Source: Sphingomonas lycopersici (GTDB lineage Bacteria > Pseudomonadota > Alphaproteobacteria > Sphingomonadales > Sphingomonadaceae). Taken from it: a stretch of 64,000 nt of DNA. The stretch's first letter is position 1, and every line of letters begins with the position of its first letter. Position numbers and translations under genes: made by a program. The notes under the pieces are model-generated. The model made no database searches, had not been told where the DNA came from, and saw only the letters and a program-made list of their open reading frames with translations. Shown in pieces: positions 1 to 8,028 of this stretch. The DNA lies in the NCBI RefSeq assembly GCF_026130605.1, contig NZ_JANFAU010000003.1, positions 62,001 through 126,000 on the forward strand. The letters are read 5' to 3'.

Positions 1-1127
1 CCAATGACGCGCGTTATCCGGCATTGCGCGAGCGCATCGCGGCGCTGAACGCGCGCGGCATCCGCTTTCTCGGCTACGTCAATCCGTATCTCGCGGTGGA
101 CGGCGATCTCTATGTCGAGGCGGTCGATGCCGGGTTGCTCGCGCGCCGGCTCGATGCCGACGAGCCCTATATCGTCGATTTCGGCGAATTTGATTGCGGC
201 ATCGTCGATTTCACCAATCCCGCCGCGGCGAACTGGTTCGCCGAGCGCGTGATCGGGCGCGAGATGCTCGATATCGGCCTGGCGGGCTGGATGGCCGATT
301 TCGGGGAATATCTCCCCACCGATATCCGCCTCCACGACGGCACCGACGGCATGCTCGCGCATAATGCCTGGCCGACGATCTGGGCCGAGGTCAACGCGCG
401 CGCGATCGCCTCGCGCGGAAAGACCGGCGAGGCATTGTTCTTCATGCGCGCCGGCTACACCGATGTCGGCCGTTACTGCCCGTTGCTCTGGGCTGGCGAC
501 CAGAGCGTCGACTTCTCCCGCCACGACGGGATCGGCACAGTCATTCGCGCCGCGCTTTCTGCCGGTATGGTGGGGAACGCGTACCACCATAGCGATCTCG
601 GCGGATACACCAGCCTGTATGGCAACGTCCGCACCCCCGAACTGCTGATGCGATGGAGCGAACTCTGCGCCTTCTCGCCGGTCATGCGCAGCCACGAGGG
701 GAATAGGCCGGACGACAATCTGCAGATCGACGGCGATCCTGAAGTCCTCGCCCATTTCGCCGCGATGACAAGGGTCCATGCACGGTTGGCGCCCTATGTC
801 GCCGCCTTGTGCGAGGAGGCGGTCGCGACCGGGATGCCGTTGCAACGCCCGCTGTTCCTCGACTGGGAGGATGACGCCGATTGCTGGGGCATCGAGACGC
901 AATATGGCTATGGCCGCGATCTGATCGTTGCCCCGGTGATCGAGGCGGGTGTGGATAGCCGTGCGGTCTATCTGCCGGCCGGCGCGACGTGGGTACACCT
1001 CTGGTCCGGCGATCGACATGCCGGCGGATCGACCGTCGAGACCCCCGCCCCCTTCGGCCATCCGCCCGTGTTCTGGCGCGAAGGAAGCCGCCACGCCGAG
1101 CTTTTCTGCTCCCTGATGCACGGATAA
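1..1127 (+). CDS. yihQ: GH31 sulfoquinovosidase-like alpha-glycosidase (5' partial)
   Basis: This is the C-terminal part of a glycoside hydrolase family 31 enzyme; the frame is open to base 1, so the N terminus lies outside the window. Numbering from the TTG at 24, the nucleophile Asp92 lies in WMADFGEYLP and the acid/base Asp159 in AGDQ. They are 67 residues apart, as recalled for E. coli YihQ (D405/D472). Tyr195 in HSDLGGYTSL falls where YihQ has its sulfonate-contacting Tyr508; other GH31 enzymes usually have Phe there. The inferred role is release of sulfoquinovose from plant sulfolipid glycosides. The arginine/tryptophan part of the sulfonate pocket is upstream and cannot be checked. No sulfoglycolysis gene follows on this side. 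Confidence 0.85.
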   Translation, partial: NDARYPALRERIAALNARGIRFLGYVNPYLAVDGDLYVEAVDAGLLARRLDADEPYIVDFGEFDCGIVDFTNPAAANWFAERVIGREMLDIGLAGWMADFGEYLPTDIRLHDGTDGMLAHNAWPTIWAEVNARAIASRGKTGEALFFMRAGYTDVGRYCPLLWAGDQSVDFSRHDGIGTVIRAALSAGMVGNAYHHSDLGGYTSLYGNVRTPELLMRWSELCAFSPVMRSHEGNRPDDNLQIDGDPEVLAHFAAMTRVHARLAPYVAALCEEAVATGMPLQRPLFLDWEDDADCWGIETQYGYGRDLIVAPVIEAGVDSRAVYLPAGATWVHLWSGDRHAGGSTVETPAPFGHPPVFWREGSRHAELFCSLMHG

Positions 1128-1172
1128 TCGACCAGCGCGCCCGCCTGTACACCCGGCCGGTTTCCTGATCTG

Positions 1173-2555
1173 ATGGTCGTCGCGAGAGGGATGGCTGGAT
1201 CGACAATGGGGGTTGGGGATTTGAACAGGGTAATCGCCGACAGCGCGCGCGGGGCCGCATTCGTAACGAGCGCGATCGTGCGGTTGATCGCGGCGATGCT
1301 GGTTTTCACGCTCGCCCCGATCCACGCCGCAACGGCGCAGGAATCGGAGCGCGGGGTCTATCTGCTCAAGCCCGACGCGATTTTCGACGGCGCGACGACC
1401 GTGCTCCATCGCGGATGGGCGGTGCTGGTGCGCGGCAACCGGATCGAGGCGGTCGGCGCGACGGTTTCGCCGCCCGCCGACGCCAGGATCATCGATCTGC
1501 CCGGCACGACGCTGATGCCGGGGATGATCGAGGGGCATTCGCACCTTTTCCTGCACCCCTATAACGAAACGCCGTGGGATCAGCAGGTGCTGCACGAGGC
1601 GATCGCGCTGCGCACGGTGCGCGCCACCGTCGCGGCGCGGCGCACGCTCATGGCCGGCTTCACCACCGTCCGCGATCTCGGCACCGAAGGCGCCGGCTAT
1701 GCCGATGCCGGGCTCAAGCAGGCGATCGAGCAGGATATCGTTCCCGGGCCGCGGATGCTGATCGCCAGCCGCGCGCTCGTCGCCACTGGCTCCTACGGGC
1801 CGCGCGGGTTCGAGCCGGGCGTGGCGACCCCGCTCGGCGCCGAGCAGGCCGACGGGCCCGATCTGGTCACTGCGGTCCGGCGGCAAATCGCGGCGGGCGC
1901 CGATGTGGTCAAGCTCTATGCCGATTATCGCTGGAGCACCGGGGAGCCGAGCCGCCCCACCTATCTGCAATCCGAGATGGCCGCCGCGGTCGAGGCCGCG
2001 CACAGCGCGGGGCGCAAGGTCGCCGCACATGCGCATACCGCCGAAGGGATGCGCCGCGCGATTCTGGCGGGGGTCGATACGATCGAGCACGGCGGCGAGG
2101 GAAATGCCGAGATTTTCGCGTTGATGAAGGCGCGCGGGACCGGCCTCTGCCCGACGCTTTCCGCATCGGAGGCGATCGCGCGCTATCAGGGGTGGAATGG
2201 CGGCGACCCGGCACCCGCCGGTGTCGCGGAATCGCGCCGCGCCTTCGCCGCGGCGATGAAGGCGGGCGTGGCGATCTGCCTCGGCGGGGACGTCGGCGTC
2301 TTCGCGCATGGCGACAATGCACGCGAAGCCGAAGCGATGGTGGCCGCGGGCATGTCGCCGGCGCAAGTCGCGATCGCGGCGACCTCGGGCAATGCGGCGA
2401 TGCTCGGCATGGCGGATCGGATCGGCGCGGTGAAGCCGGGCATGCTGGCCGATCTGATCGCGGTCGAGGGGAACCCGCTCGCGTCGGTCGGCGCGTTGCG
2501 CAAGGTCCGCTTCGTCATGAAGGACGGCGCAATTTACGAGCGCTCCGCGCATTGA
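1173..2555 (+). CDS. secreted metal-dependent amidohydrolase (imidazolonepropionase/prolidase-like)
   Basis: An amidohydrolase-superfamily enzyme with the complete metal set. From the ATG at 1173 these are HSH (His122, His124), the likely carboxylated lysine in VVKLY (Lys247), AHAH (His286/288), EHGG (His306) and GGD (Asp373). This subfamily includes imidazolonepropionase-like hydrolases and Xaa-Pro dipeptidases; the substrate here is unknown. A hydrophobic stretch ending HAATAQ (about residues 37-56) looks like a signal peptide. The true start may therefore be the ATG at 1206 or a GTG near 1278, because the first 35 residues are unusually long ahead of it. The secreted S9 peptidase that follows suggests a periplasmic peptide/amide-processing pair. 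Confidence 0.85.
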   Translation: MVVARGMAGSTMGVGDLNRVIADSARGAAFVTSAIVRLIAAMLVFTLAPIHAATAQESERGVYLLKPDAIFDGATTVLHRGWAVLVRGNRIEAVGATVSPPADARIIDLPGTTLMPGMIEGHSHLFLHPYNETPWDQQVLHEAIALRTVRATVAARRTLMAGFTTVRDLGTEGAGYADAGLKQAIEQDIVPGPRMLIASRALVATGSYGPRGFEPGVATPLGAEQADGPDLVTAVRRQIAAGADVVKLYADYRWSTGEPSRPTYLQSEMAAAVEAAHSAGRKVAAHAHTAEGMRRAILAGVDTIEHGGEGNAEIFALMKARGTGLCPTLSASEAIARYQGWNGGDPAPAGVAESRRAFAAAMKAGVAICLGGDVGVFAHGDNAREAEAMVAAGMSPAQVAIAATSGNAAMLGMADRIGAVKPGMLADLIAVEGNPLASVGALRKVRFVMKDGAIYERSAH

Positions 2556-2746
2556 GCGCGATCGGCAATCGATGAAAATCGCCGTGCACCCAAAGCTCTA
2601 ACGATATTTTAGAACGCCCTCGCGCCCGGCGGCGTAAGAATTATTCCGACATCCCGGCGAGAGCGATCCGGCGCCAATATCGCGCTTGCCAGCGGCGATG
2701 CCGCGCCGCATTTCTCTCGCCATCAAAACCATAACCGGGGATTGTG

Positions 2747-4804
2747 ATGCGCCTGCTCGCTGCTCTTCTTCTTGTCACCACCGCCGCGCCCGCGCTGGCG
2801 GAAACCCCGGCGGCCACCGCCGCGGCGGATGGCCCCACCCGCGCCTTCACCGGAAGCGACCTGTTCCAGCTTTCGATCGCCGCCGATCCGCAGATCAGCC
2901 CGGACGGGCGGACGATCGTCTATGTCCGCCGCTCGGGCGACGTGATGAGCGACCGGATGCAATCCTCCTTGTGGCTGATCGACGTCGCCAGCGGCCGCCA
3001 GACGCCGTTCGCCGCGAGCGGCTCCAACCCGCGCTGGTCGCCCGACGGCACGCGTATCGCTTATGTCGCGTCGGACGGCGCGCACCCGCAATTGTTCGTT
3101 CGCTGGCTCGGCAGCGAGGGGGCGACGCGGGTGACCACGTTGCCCAATGATCCCAATGCACTCGCCTGGTCGCCCGACGGCCGGCGGCTCGCCTATATCG
3201 CGACGGTGGCGGGCGAGCCGATGCGGCTCGGCAAGCCGCCCGCCAAGCCCGAGGGCGCGAAATGGGCCGAGCCGCTCGAGGTGATCGATCGCGTCAATTA
3301 TCGCGCCGACGGCGGCGGCTATATCAAGCCCGGCAACGATCATCTCTTCGTCGTTTCGGCCGACGGCGGCGGCGCGCGCCAGTTGACCTTCGGCAAGTTC
3401 GACGACAATGGCCCGCTGTCGTGGAGCCAGGACGGCCGCACGATCCTGTTCTCGGCGATCCGCGGCCCCGATGCCGAGCGGCAGGTGATGAACAGCGACG
3501 TCTTCGCGGTCGATGTCGCGAGCGGGGAGCTGCGCACCCTTACCACCCGCGACGGGCCGGACGAAGCGCCGCTCTTCTCCCCCGACGGCGCGCGCATCGC
3601 GTGGATCGGGTTCGACGATCATCGGCGCAGCTATGAGAATAACCAGCTCTATGTCGGCGGCCGCGCGGCCGACGCGCCGCGCTCGCTGACCGCCTCGCTC
3701 GACCGCTCGATCGAGGATGCGCAATGGGCGGGCGACGGCAAGAGCCTCTACGCCAGCTACGACGATCACGGGAAACGCAAGCTCGCGCGGATCTCGCTCG
3801 ACGGGCATCTGTCGCCGATCGTCGACAATATCGCCGGCGGCGGGATCGATCGTCCCTATACCGGGGGCAGCTTTTCGGTCTCGCGCGGCGGCGTGGTGGC
3901 CTATACCGGCGGCGACGCCAGTGCCCCAGCGGACGTCTGGGTGTCGTCCGGCGGCAAGGCGCGGCGGCTGACCAACCTCAACGCCAACCTGCTCGAGGCG
4001 AAGGCGCTCGCCCCGGTGCGCAAGATCGCGGTCACCGCGCCGGACGGGCGCGCGATCGACGCCTGGCTCGCCACCCCGCCGGGTCGCCAGCCGGGGCAGA
4101 AAGTGCCGCTGATCCTCGAAATCCACGGCGGCCCGAACAGCGCTTATGGCCCGAGCTTCGCCAGCGACGTCCAGCTTTACGCCGCCGCCGGCTATGCGGT
4201 GCTGTGGACCAACCCGCGCGGATCGACCTCTTACGGCGCCGAATTCGCCAATCTGATCGACAAGAATTATCCCAGCCAGGATTATGACGATCTGATCGCG
4301 TCGGTCGACGCCGCGATCGCCGACGGCACCGCCGATCCCAACAATCTGTTCGTCACCGGCGGGTCGGGCGGCGGCGTGCTCACTGCGTGGATCGTCGGCA
4401 AGACCGATCGCTTCAAGGCGGCGGCGACGCAGAAGCCGGTGATCAACTGGGCGAGCGAGGCGCTGACGATGGACAATACCGTCTTCACCTCACGTTATTG
4501 GTTCACCAAGAAGCCGTGGGAGGATCCGATGAGCTATTGGAACCGCTCGCCGCTCAGCCTTGTCGGCAACGTCAAGACGCCGACGCTGGTGGTGGTCGGC
4601 AGCGAGGATTATCGCACCCCGGTAAGTGAGAGCGAGCAATATTATGCCGCGCTGCAGATCCGCGGCGTGCCGACCGCGCTGGTCAAGGTGCCGGGCGCGA
4701 GCCACGGCGGCTTCACCGCCCGCCCCTCGCAGAGCGCGTCCAAGGCCGCCGCGATCATCGCCTGGTTCGATCGCTATCGCGCGTCGCCGGAGGCCGCGAA
4801 ATAG
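2747..4804 (+). CDS. secreted S9 family prolyl oligopeptidase / acylaminoacyl peptidase
   Basis: A serine peptidase of family S9 with 685 residues, usual for bacterial acylaminoacyl peptidases or dipeptidyl aminopeptidases. A GTG lies directly before the ATG at 2747; the ATG is preferred. Residues 1-18 form a signal peptide ending APALA. The middle shows WD40/PD40-like propeller repeats with recurring WSPDG/FSPDG motifs. The C-terminal alpha/beta hydrolase domain has the nucleophile Ser540 in GGSGGG, Asp621 in GSEDYRTP and His653 in ASHGGF, the expected S-D-H order. It probably cleaves short peptides in the periplasm. Confidence 0.9.
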   Translation: MRLLAALLLVTTAAPALAETPAATAAADGPTRAFTGSDLFQLSIAADPQISPDGRTIVYVRRSGDVMSDRMQSSLWLIDVASGRQTPFAASGSNPRWSPDGTRIAYVASDGAHPQLFVRWLGSEGATRVTTLPNDPNALAWSPDGRRLAYIATVAGEPMRLGKPPAKPEGAKWAEPLEVIDRVNYRADGGGYIKPGNDHLFVVSADGGGARQLTFGKFDDNGPLSWSQDGRTILFSAIRGPDAERQVMNSDVFAVDVASGELRTLTTRDGPDEAPLFSPDGARIAWIGFDDHRRSYENNQLYVGGRAADAPRSLTASLDRSIEDAQWAGDGKSLYASYDDHGKRKLARISLDGHLSPIVDNIAGGGIDRPYTGGSFSVSRGGVVAYTGGDASAPADVWVSSGGKARRLTNLNANLLEAKALAPVRKIAVTAPDGRAIDAWLATPPGRQPGQKVPLILEIHGGPNSAYGPSFASDVQLYAAAGYAVLWTNPRGSTSYGAEFANLIDKNYPSQDYDDLIASVDAAIADGTADPNNLFVTGGSGGGVLTAWIVGKTDRFKAAATQKPVINWASEALTMDNTVFTSRYWFTKKPWEDPMSYWNRSPLSLVGNVKTPTLVVVGSEDYRTPVSESEQYYAALQIRGVPTALVKVPGASHGGFTARPSQSASKAAAIIAWFDRYRASPEAAK

Positions 4805-4824
4805 TCGCCGGCTTGGGCCCTTTG

Positions 4825-4855
4825 CCGTCATGCCGGGCTTGACCCGGCATGACGG
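4825..4855. repeat. perfect inverted repeat between convergent genes
   Basis: Two perfect 13-base arms (4825-4837 and 4843-4855) of CCGTCATGCCGGG type enclose a 5-base loop. It lies between the convergent S9 peptidase and SMR genes, where a hairpin could stop transcription from both sides, although there is no clear T tract. Related but diverged copies are near 41935-41965 and 57388-57430, so it belongs to a dispersed palindromic family. Confidence 0.8.
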
Positions 4856-4885
4856 GGACAGAAGCTAAATTTTGCCGGATCCGGC

Positions 4886-5206
4886 TCAGGCGGTGGCGAA
4901 GAATTTGGTGCCGACGACGCCGACGATGATCAGCCCGATAAACCCGGCCTGCACCGGATTGAGCTTTTCGCCGAACAACATCACGCCGAAGATCGTGACG
5001 CCGACCGCGCCCAACCCGGTCCAGACCGCATAGGCCGTTCCCGCCGGCAGCCCGCGCATCGCAAGCGCGAGCAGCCCCATGTTGACGAAGCTCAGCGCGA
5101 TCGGCACCGACGAGGCGAGCCAGCTGCCCTGGGTCGCCGCCCATTTGAGGCTGAGCGCCCAGATGATTTCGGTGATCACGGCAATGCCGAGGACGAGCCA
5201 CGCCAT
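4886..5206 (-). CDS. sugE: SMR family efflux protein, guanidinium exporter (SugE/Gdx) type
   Basis: A 106-residue small multidrug resistance protein with four membrane segments. The glutamate in VITEIIWALSLKW is the conserved coupling residue. The motif GTAYAVWTGLGAVG is that of SugE/Gdx guanidinium exporters rather than the EmrE branch. The start at 5206 is supported by GGAG about 7 bases upstream. Longer in-frame upstream extension is low-complexity and not protein-like. SMR transporters act as antiparallel dimers in the inner membrane, exchanging substrate for protons. The hairpin-rich leader suggests RNA-level control. Confidence 0.88.
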   Translation of the reverse strand: MAWLVLGIAVITEIIWALSLKWAATQGSWLASSVPIALSFVNMGLLALAMRGLPAGTAYAVWTGLGAVGVTIFGVMLFGEKLNPVQAGFIGLIIVGVVGTKFFATA

Positions 5207-5345
5207 CGGGTATCTCCATTTCTGCGGGCTCGGATGAAAAGGCGCGACGGCCGGAAACCCGAAAGAGGCGCGCGCCGGCGGCCCGATAGGCGCTTGTCGC
5301 CTGTCTGTCCACCAGGGCGCTCCTCCTCTGCTGCGCAGCCGCTGT
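5207..5345 (-). promoter_or_regulatory. structured leader of the SMR gene, candidate riboswitch or attenuator
   Basis: Read on the minus strand, this untranslated region has a CCTG...CAGG hairpin, then GGCG-ACAAG-CGCC. Nearest the gene is a long GGCGCG...CGCGCC stem followed by TTTTC, which resembles an intrinsic terminator ahead of the start codon. Gdx-type genes are often controlled by guanidine riboswitches. I could not match this sequence confidently to the guanidine-I, -II or -III consensus, so the class is open. Confidence 0.4.
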
Positions 5346-5379
5346 TGCGCGGCGGGCGGCGAGGAAGATTCAGAGCATT

Positions 5380-5462
5380 CCCCGTTCGCCCTGAGCCTGT
5401 CGAAGGGCGGCCCCAACTCGCAAACGGCAAGACGCCCTTCGACAAGCTCAGGGCGAACGGGG
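5380..5462. repeat. dispersed palindromic repeat, paired arms
   Basis: Two near-perfect inverted arms of about 29 bases (5380-5409 and 5434-5462) carry the core TTCGCCCTGAGC.TGTCGAAGGGC and can form one long hairpin. A second copy pair lies at 23693-23776. This is an intergenic repeat commonly seen in sphingomonad genomes. Here it separates the SMR leader from the receptor promoter. Confidence 0.85.
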
Positions 5463-5515
5463 AGAGGTGATCCCGCTTACCGTTTCATCGAAATGACGAA
5501 ATCGCAAAAATAAGA

Positions 5516-5534
5516 TTGCGAATCACTCTCATTA
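5516..5534 (+). promoter_or_regulatory. Fur box-like operator before the siderophore receptor
   Basis: The sequence TTGCGAATCACTCTCATTA closely resembles Fur boxes of the TGCGAATGATTCTCATT type. It lies about 40 bases upstream of the receptor ATG at 5576. Iron-dependent repression of the receptor and its coupled downstream genes is the natural inference. Confidence 0.65.
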
Positions 5535-5575
5535 GCTTAAGGGCGCACACCACTTCCCTTGCTGATGAGGTTCCG

Positions 5576-7735
5576 ATGCGTGCGCGACCCCGCAACTCCC
5601 TGTTCGTAGGCGCGATATTGCTCGCGTCGACCGCGAGCACAGCCGCGATCGCGGCGCCGCTCGCCACCGACGATGCCGCCCCCGCCGACAATGTCGACGA
5701 AGTGGTGGTGCGTGGGGAGCGTGTCGTCGGGCAGGCGTCCTCGGGCACCAAATCGGATACGCCGATCGTCGAGACGCCGCAGTCGATCAGCGTCGTGAGC
5801 AGCGCGGATATCAGCCAGCTCGGGCTCGCCAATCTCAATCAGGCGCTGCGTTATGTCGCCGGGGTCACTCCCGAATCGCGCGGCGCCAATGCCGAGATCT
5901 ACGATCAGTTCAAGCTGCGCGGCTTCGATGCGCCGCGCTATCTCGACGGGCTCCGGGTGTTCGACAGCCCGACCGGCTATGCCAATCCGCAGGTCGACGT
6001 ATCGCGGATCGACCGGATCGAGGTGGTCAAGGGGCCGGCCTCGGTGCTTTACGGCCAGTCTAGCCCCGGCGGGCTGGTGGCGATCTCCAGCAAATTGCCG
6101 CTCGATCAGAAATTTTACGGCGCGGTCTCAGGAACCTACGGCACCTATAACCTCTATAACGTCGATGCCGATATCGGCGGGCGGATCGATCGGAACGTGC
6201 TGTGGCGGCTCTATGGCGCGGTCAACGGCGCCGATACGCAGCAGAGCTTCGGCAAGCGCCGCCGCGCGACGGTGAGCGGCGCGGTCACGATCGGTGCGGG
6301 AAGCGATACCAGCCTTACCGTGCTGGCGGCCTATTCGCATGATCCGCAGAACGGCAATTACGGCAGCGCCCCCGCGCTCGGCACGCTCTTCGCGAACCCC
6401 AACGGCAAGATCGCCACGCAATTCGCCGACGGCGAGCCGGGCGATTTCTTCCGCCGCGAACAGGCCGCGCTGACCTATATCTTCACCCACCGGTTCGGCG
6501 AGGATTGGGCGTTCCGCTCGAGCGGGCGCTACCAATATGCCTCGACCGATCTCGGCGCGATCTATCAGACCGGCGTCGCGACCGACGCGACGCTCACCAC
6601 CTTCGGCCGCGCGGCTTATGCCACCGACGAAAAGCTCAACAACTGGACGTTCGACAATCAGCTGAGCGGGCGGTTCCGCACCGGGCCGCTTACGCATCAG
6701 GTGATGATCGGCGTCGATCGGCAGGTCGCGCATTCGACCGAGATCGCGGCGTTCGGCGATACCGTGAACGGCATTGCGGTCACCCCGATCAACGCCTTCC
6801 ACCCGGTTTACGGGACCACGCCCGTGCCGCTCACCCCCGGCGCGATCGGCACCCCGGGATCATATGACGCGAAGCTTCGCCAGACCGGGCTCTATGCGCA
6901 GGATCAGATCAGCTGGGGCGGGCTGCGCGTCACGCTGAGCGGGCGGCATGACTGGGCCGAGACCGAAAATGGCGCCTCCCAGCGCGATCGCAAATTCACC
7001 TGGCGCGCGGGCGCGCTGTATATGACGCCGATCGGCGTCGCGCCCTATGTCAGTTACTCGACCTCGTTCCAGCCGCAGCTCGGCCAGGTCCTGCGCGGCG
7101 ACGGCACCACGACCGGCGCCAGCCCGTCGCTCGGGCGACAGATCGAGGCGGGGGTGAAATACCAGCCGCCGGGCACCGCGATCCTGCTTACCGCGGCGTG
7201 GTTCCGCATCGAGCAGACCAATTTGCTCACCGCCGTGCCCAACAGCGTCTATTCGACCCAATCGGGCAAGGTGCGGTCGCAAGGCGTCGAGGCCGAAGCG
7301 ACCGTGCCGCTGCCGCACGGCTTCACCGCCCGCGCAGCGTTCAGCCACCAGATCGTCAAGACGGTGGCGGACGCCGATCCCGCCAATATCGGCAAGGGGC
7401 TGATCGGGGTCGGCCGGGGCAATGCCGCGTTCAACCTCGACTGGGCACCCGAGGCCGGGCCGCTGGCGGGACTGAAGCTGGGCGGCGGGTTGCGCTGGGT
7501 CGACAAGGTTTACGCCGGCAGCGACAGCCACACCCCGTCCTACACATTGTTCGACGCGCTCCTGCGCTACGATCTCGGCCGCGCCAACCCGAGCCTCAAG
7601 GGGCTGGAGATCGGCCTCAATGCGGCCAATATCTTCGACCGCAAATATCTCACCAGCTGCTACCTCAGCTCGGTCGGCTGGTGCTGGTACGGGCAGCGCC
7701 GCACCGTGCAGGGAACGATCGGGTTCCGCTGGTGA
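5576..7735 (+). CDS. TonB-dependent siderophore receptor
   Basis: An outer-membrane ferric-siderophore receptor of 719 residues from the ATG at 5576. That start has GAGG nearby and is followed by a signal peptide ending AAIAAP; an upstream in-frame ATG at 5516 lies in the Fur box. The plug domain shows TPIVETPQSISVVS and RIEVVKGPASVLYG. The barrel ends in GFRW with the aromatic C-terminal signature. The paired cysteines in the last segment (SCY...WCWYG) are typical of ferrichrome/ferrioxamine-type receptors. No STN signalling domain is present. The gene overlaps the next by the GTGA tetranucleotide and begins a four-gene iron-uptake set. Confidence 0.93.
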   Translation: MRARPRNSLFVGAILLASTASTAAIAAPLATDDAAPADNVDEVVVRGERVVGQASSGTKSDTPIVETPQSISVVSSADISQLGLANLNQALRYVAGVTPESRGANAEIYDQFKLRGFDAPRYLDGLRVFDSPTGYANPQVDVSRIDRIEVVKGPASVLYGQSSPGGLVAISSKLPLDQKFYGAVSGTYGTYNLYNVDADIGGRIDRNVLWRLYGAVNGADTQQSFGKRRRATVSGAVTIGAGSDTSLTVLAAYSHDPQNGNYGSAPALGTLFANPNGKIATQFADGEPGDFFRREQAALTYIFTHRFGEDWAFRSSGRYQYASTDLGAIYQTGVATDATLTTFGRAAYATDEKLNNWTFDNQLSGRFRTGPLTHQVMIGVDRQVAHSTEIAAFGDTVNGIAVTPINAFHPVYGTTPVPLTPGAIGTPGSYDAKLRQTGLYAQDQISWGGLRVTLSGRHDWAETENGASQRDRKFTWRAGALYMTPIGVAPYVSYSTSFQPQLGQVLRGDGTTTGASPSLGRQIEAGVKYQPPGTAILLTAAWFRIEQTNLLTAVPNSVYSTQSGKVRSQGVEAEATVPLPHGFTARAAFSHQIVKTVADADPANIGKGLIGVGRGNAAFNLDWAPEAGPLAGLKLGGGLRWVDKVYAGSDSHTPSYTLFDALLRYDLGRANPSLKGLEIGLNAANIFDRKYLTSCYLSSVGWCWYGQRRTVQGTIGFRW

Positions 7736-8028
7736 GAAATGCCCGCCCGATCTCCGCGCGTTATCGTCTTGCGGTGTTGTCGCGCAGCGTCGCGGCGGTC
7801 GCGGGGGGCTATGGCGTATCGGTGCTGCTGGCAGTCGCGGTCGCCTGGACGATGCCCTTGTCGCGTGAGGAAGCGAGCATCGTCGCGACGATGATCGCGC
7901 TGCTCGGGCTGCCGATCGTGATGATGGCGTGCTTTTACGCGCGCACCGCATTCCGGGCGTGGATCGGGCTGGCGATCGCCGCTTCGCTGCTCGCGGGGCT
8001 CGCGTTCGCCGCGGGGTGGCGGCCGTGA
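7732..8028 (+). CDS. DUF3649-type inner membrane protein of iron uptake cluster
   Basis: A 98-residue protein starting at GTG 7732, overlapping the receptor stop as GTGA. Three hydrophobic segments are visible, around VAGGYGVSVLLAVAVAW, IVATMIALLGLPIVMMA and IGLAIAASLLAGLAFAAGW. Small three-TM proteins of this type (DUF3649) regularly sit between a siderophore receptor and a PepSY membrane protein. They are thought to take part in iron reduction or release at the inner membrane, but their reaction is unproven. Confidence 0.8.
   Translation: MRNARPISARYRLAVLSRSVAAVAGGYGVSVLLAVAVAWTMPLSREEASIVATMIALLGLPIVMMACFYARTAFRAWIGLAIAASLLAGLAFAAGWRP

Noticed and set aside
2723..4126. A 467-codon open frame on the minus strand opposite the S9 peptidase
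   Set aside because: It is a mirror of a high-GC gene: arginine/alanine-rich, no domain, no ribosome site, and the plus strand encodes a complete peptidase with a catalytic triad.
5380..5462. The paired repeats as an insertion sequence or transposon end
   Set aside because: There is no transposase or target duplication nearby; the same palindrome recurs at 23.7 kb and fits a passive intergenic repeat.
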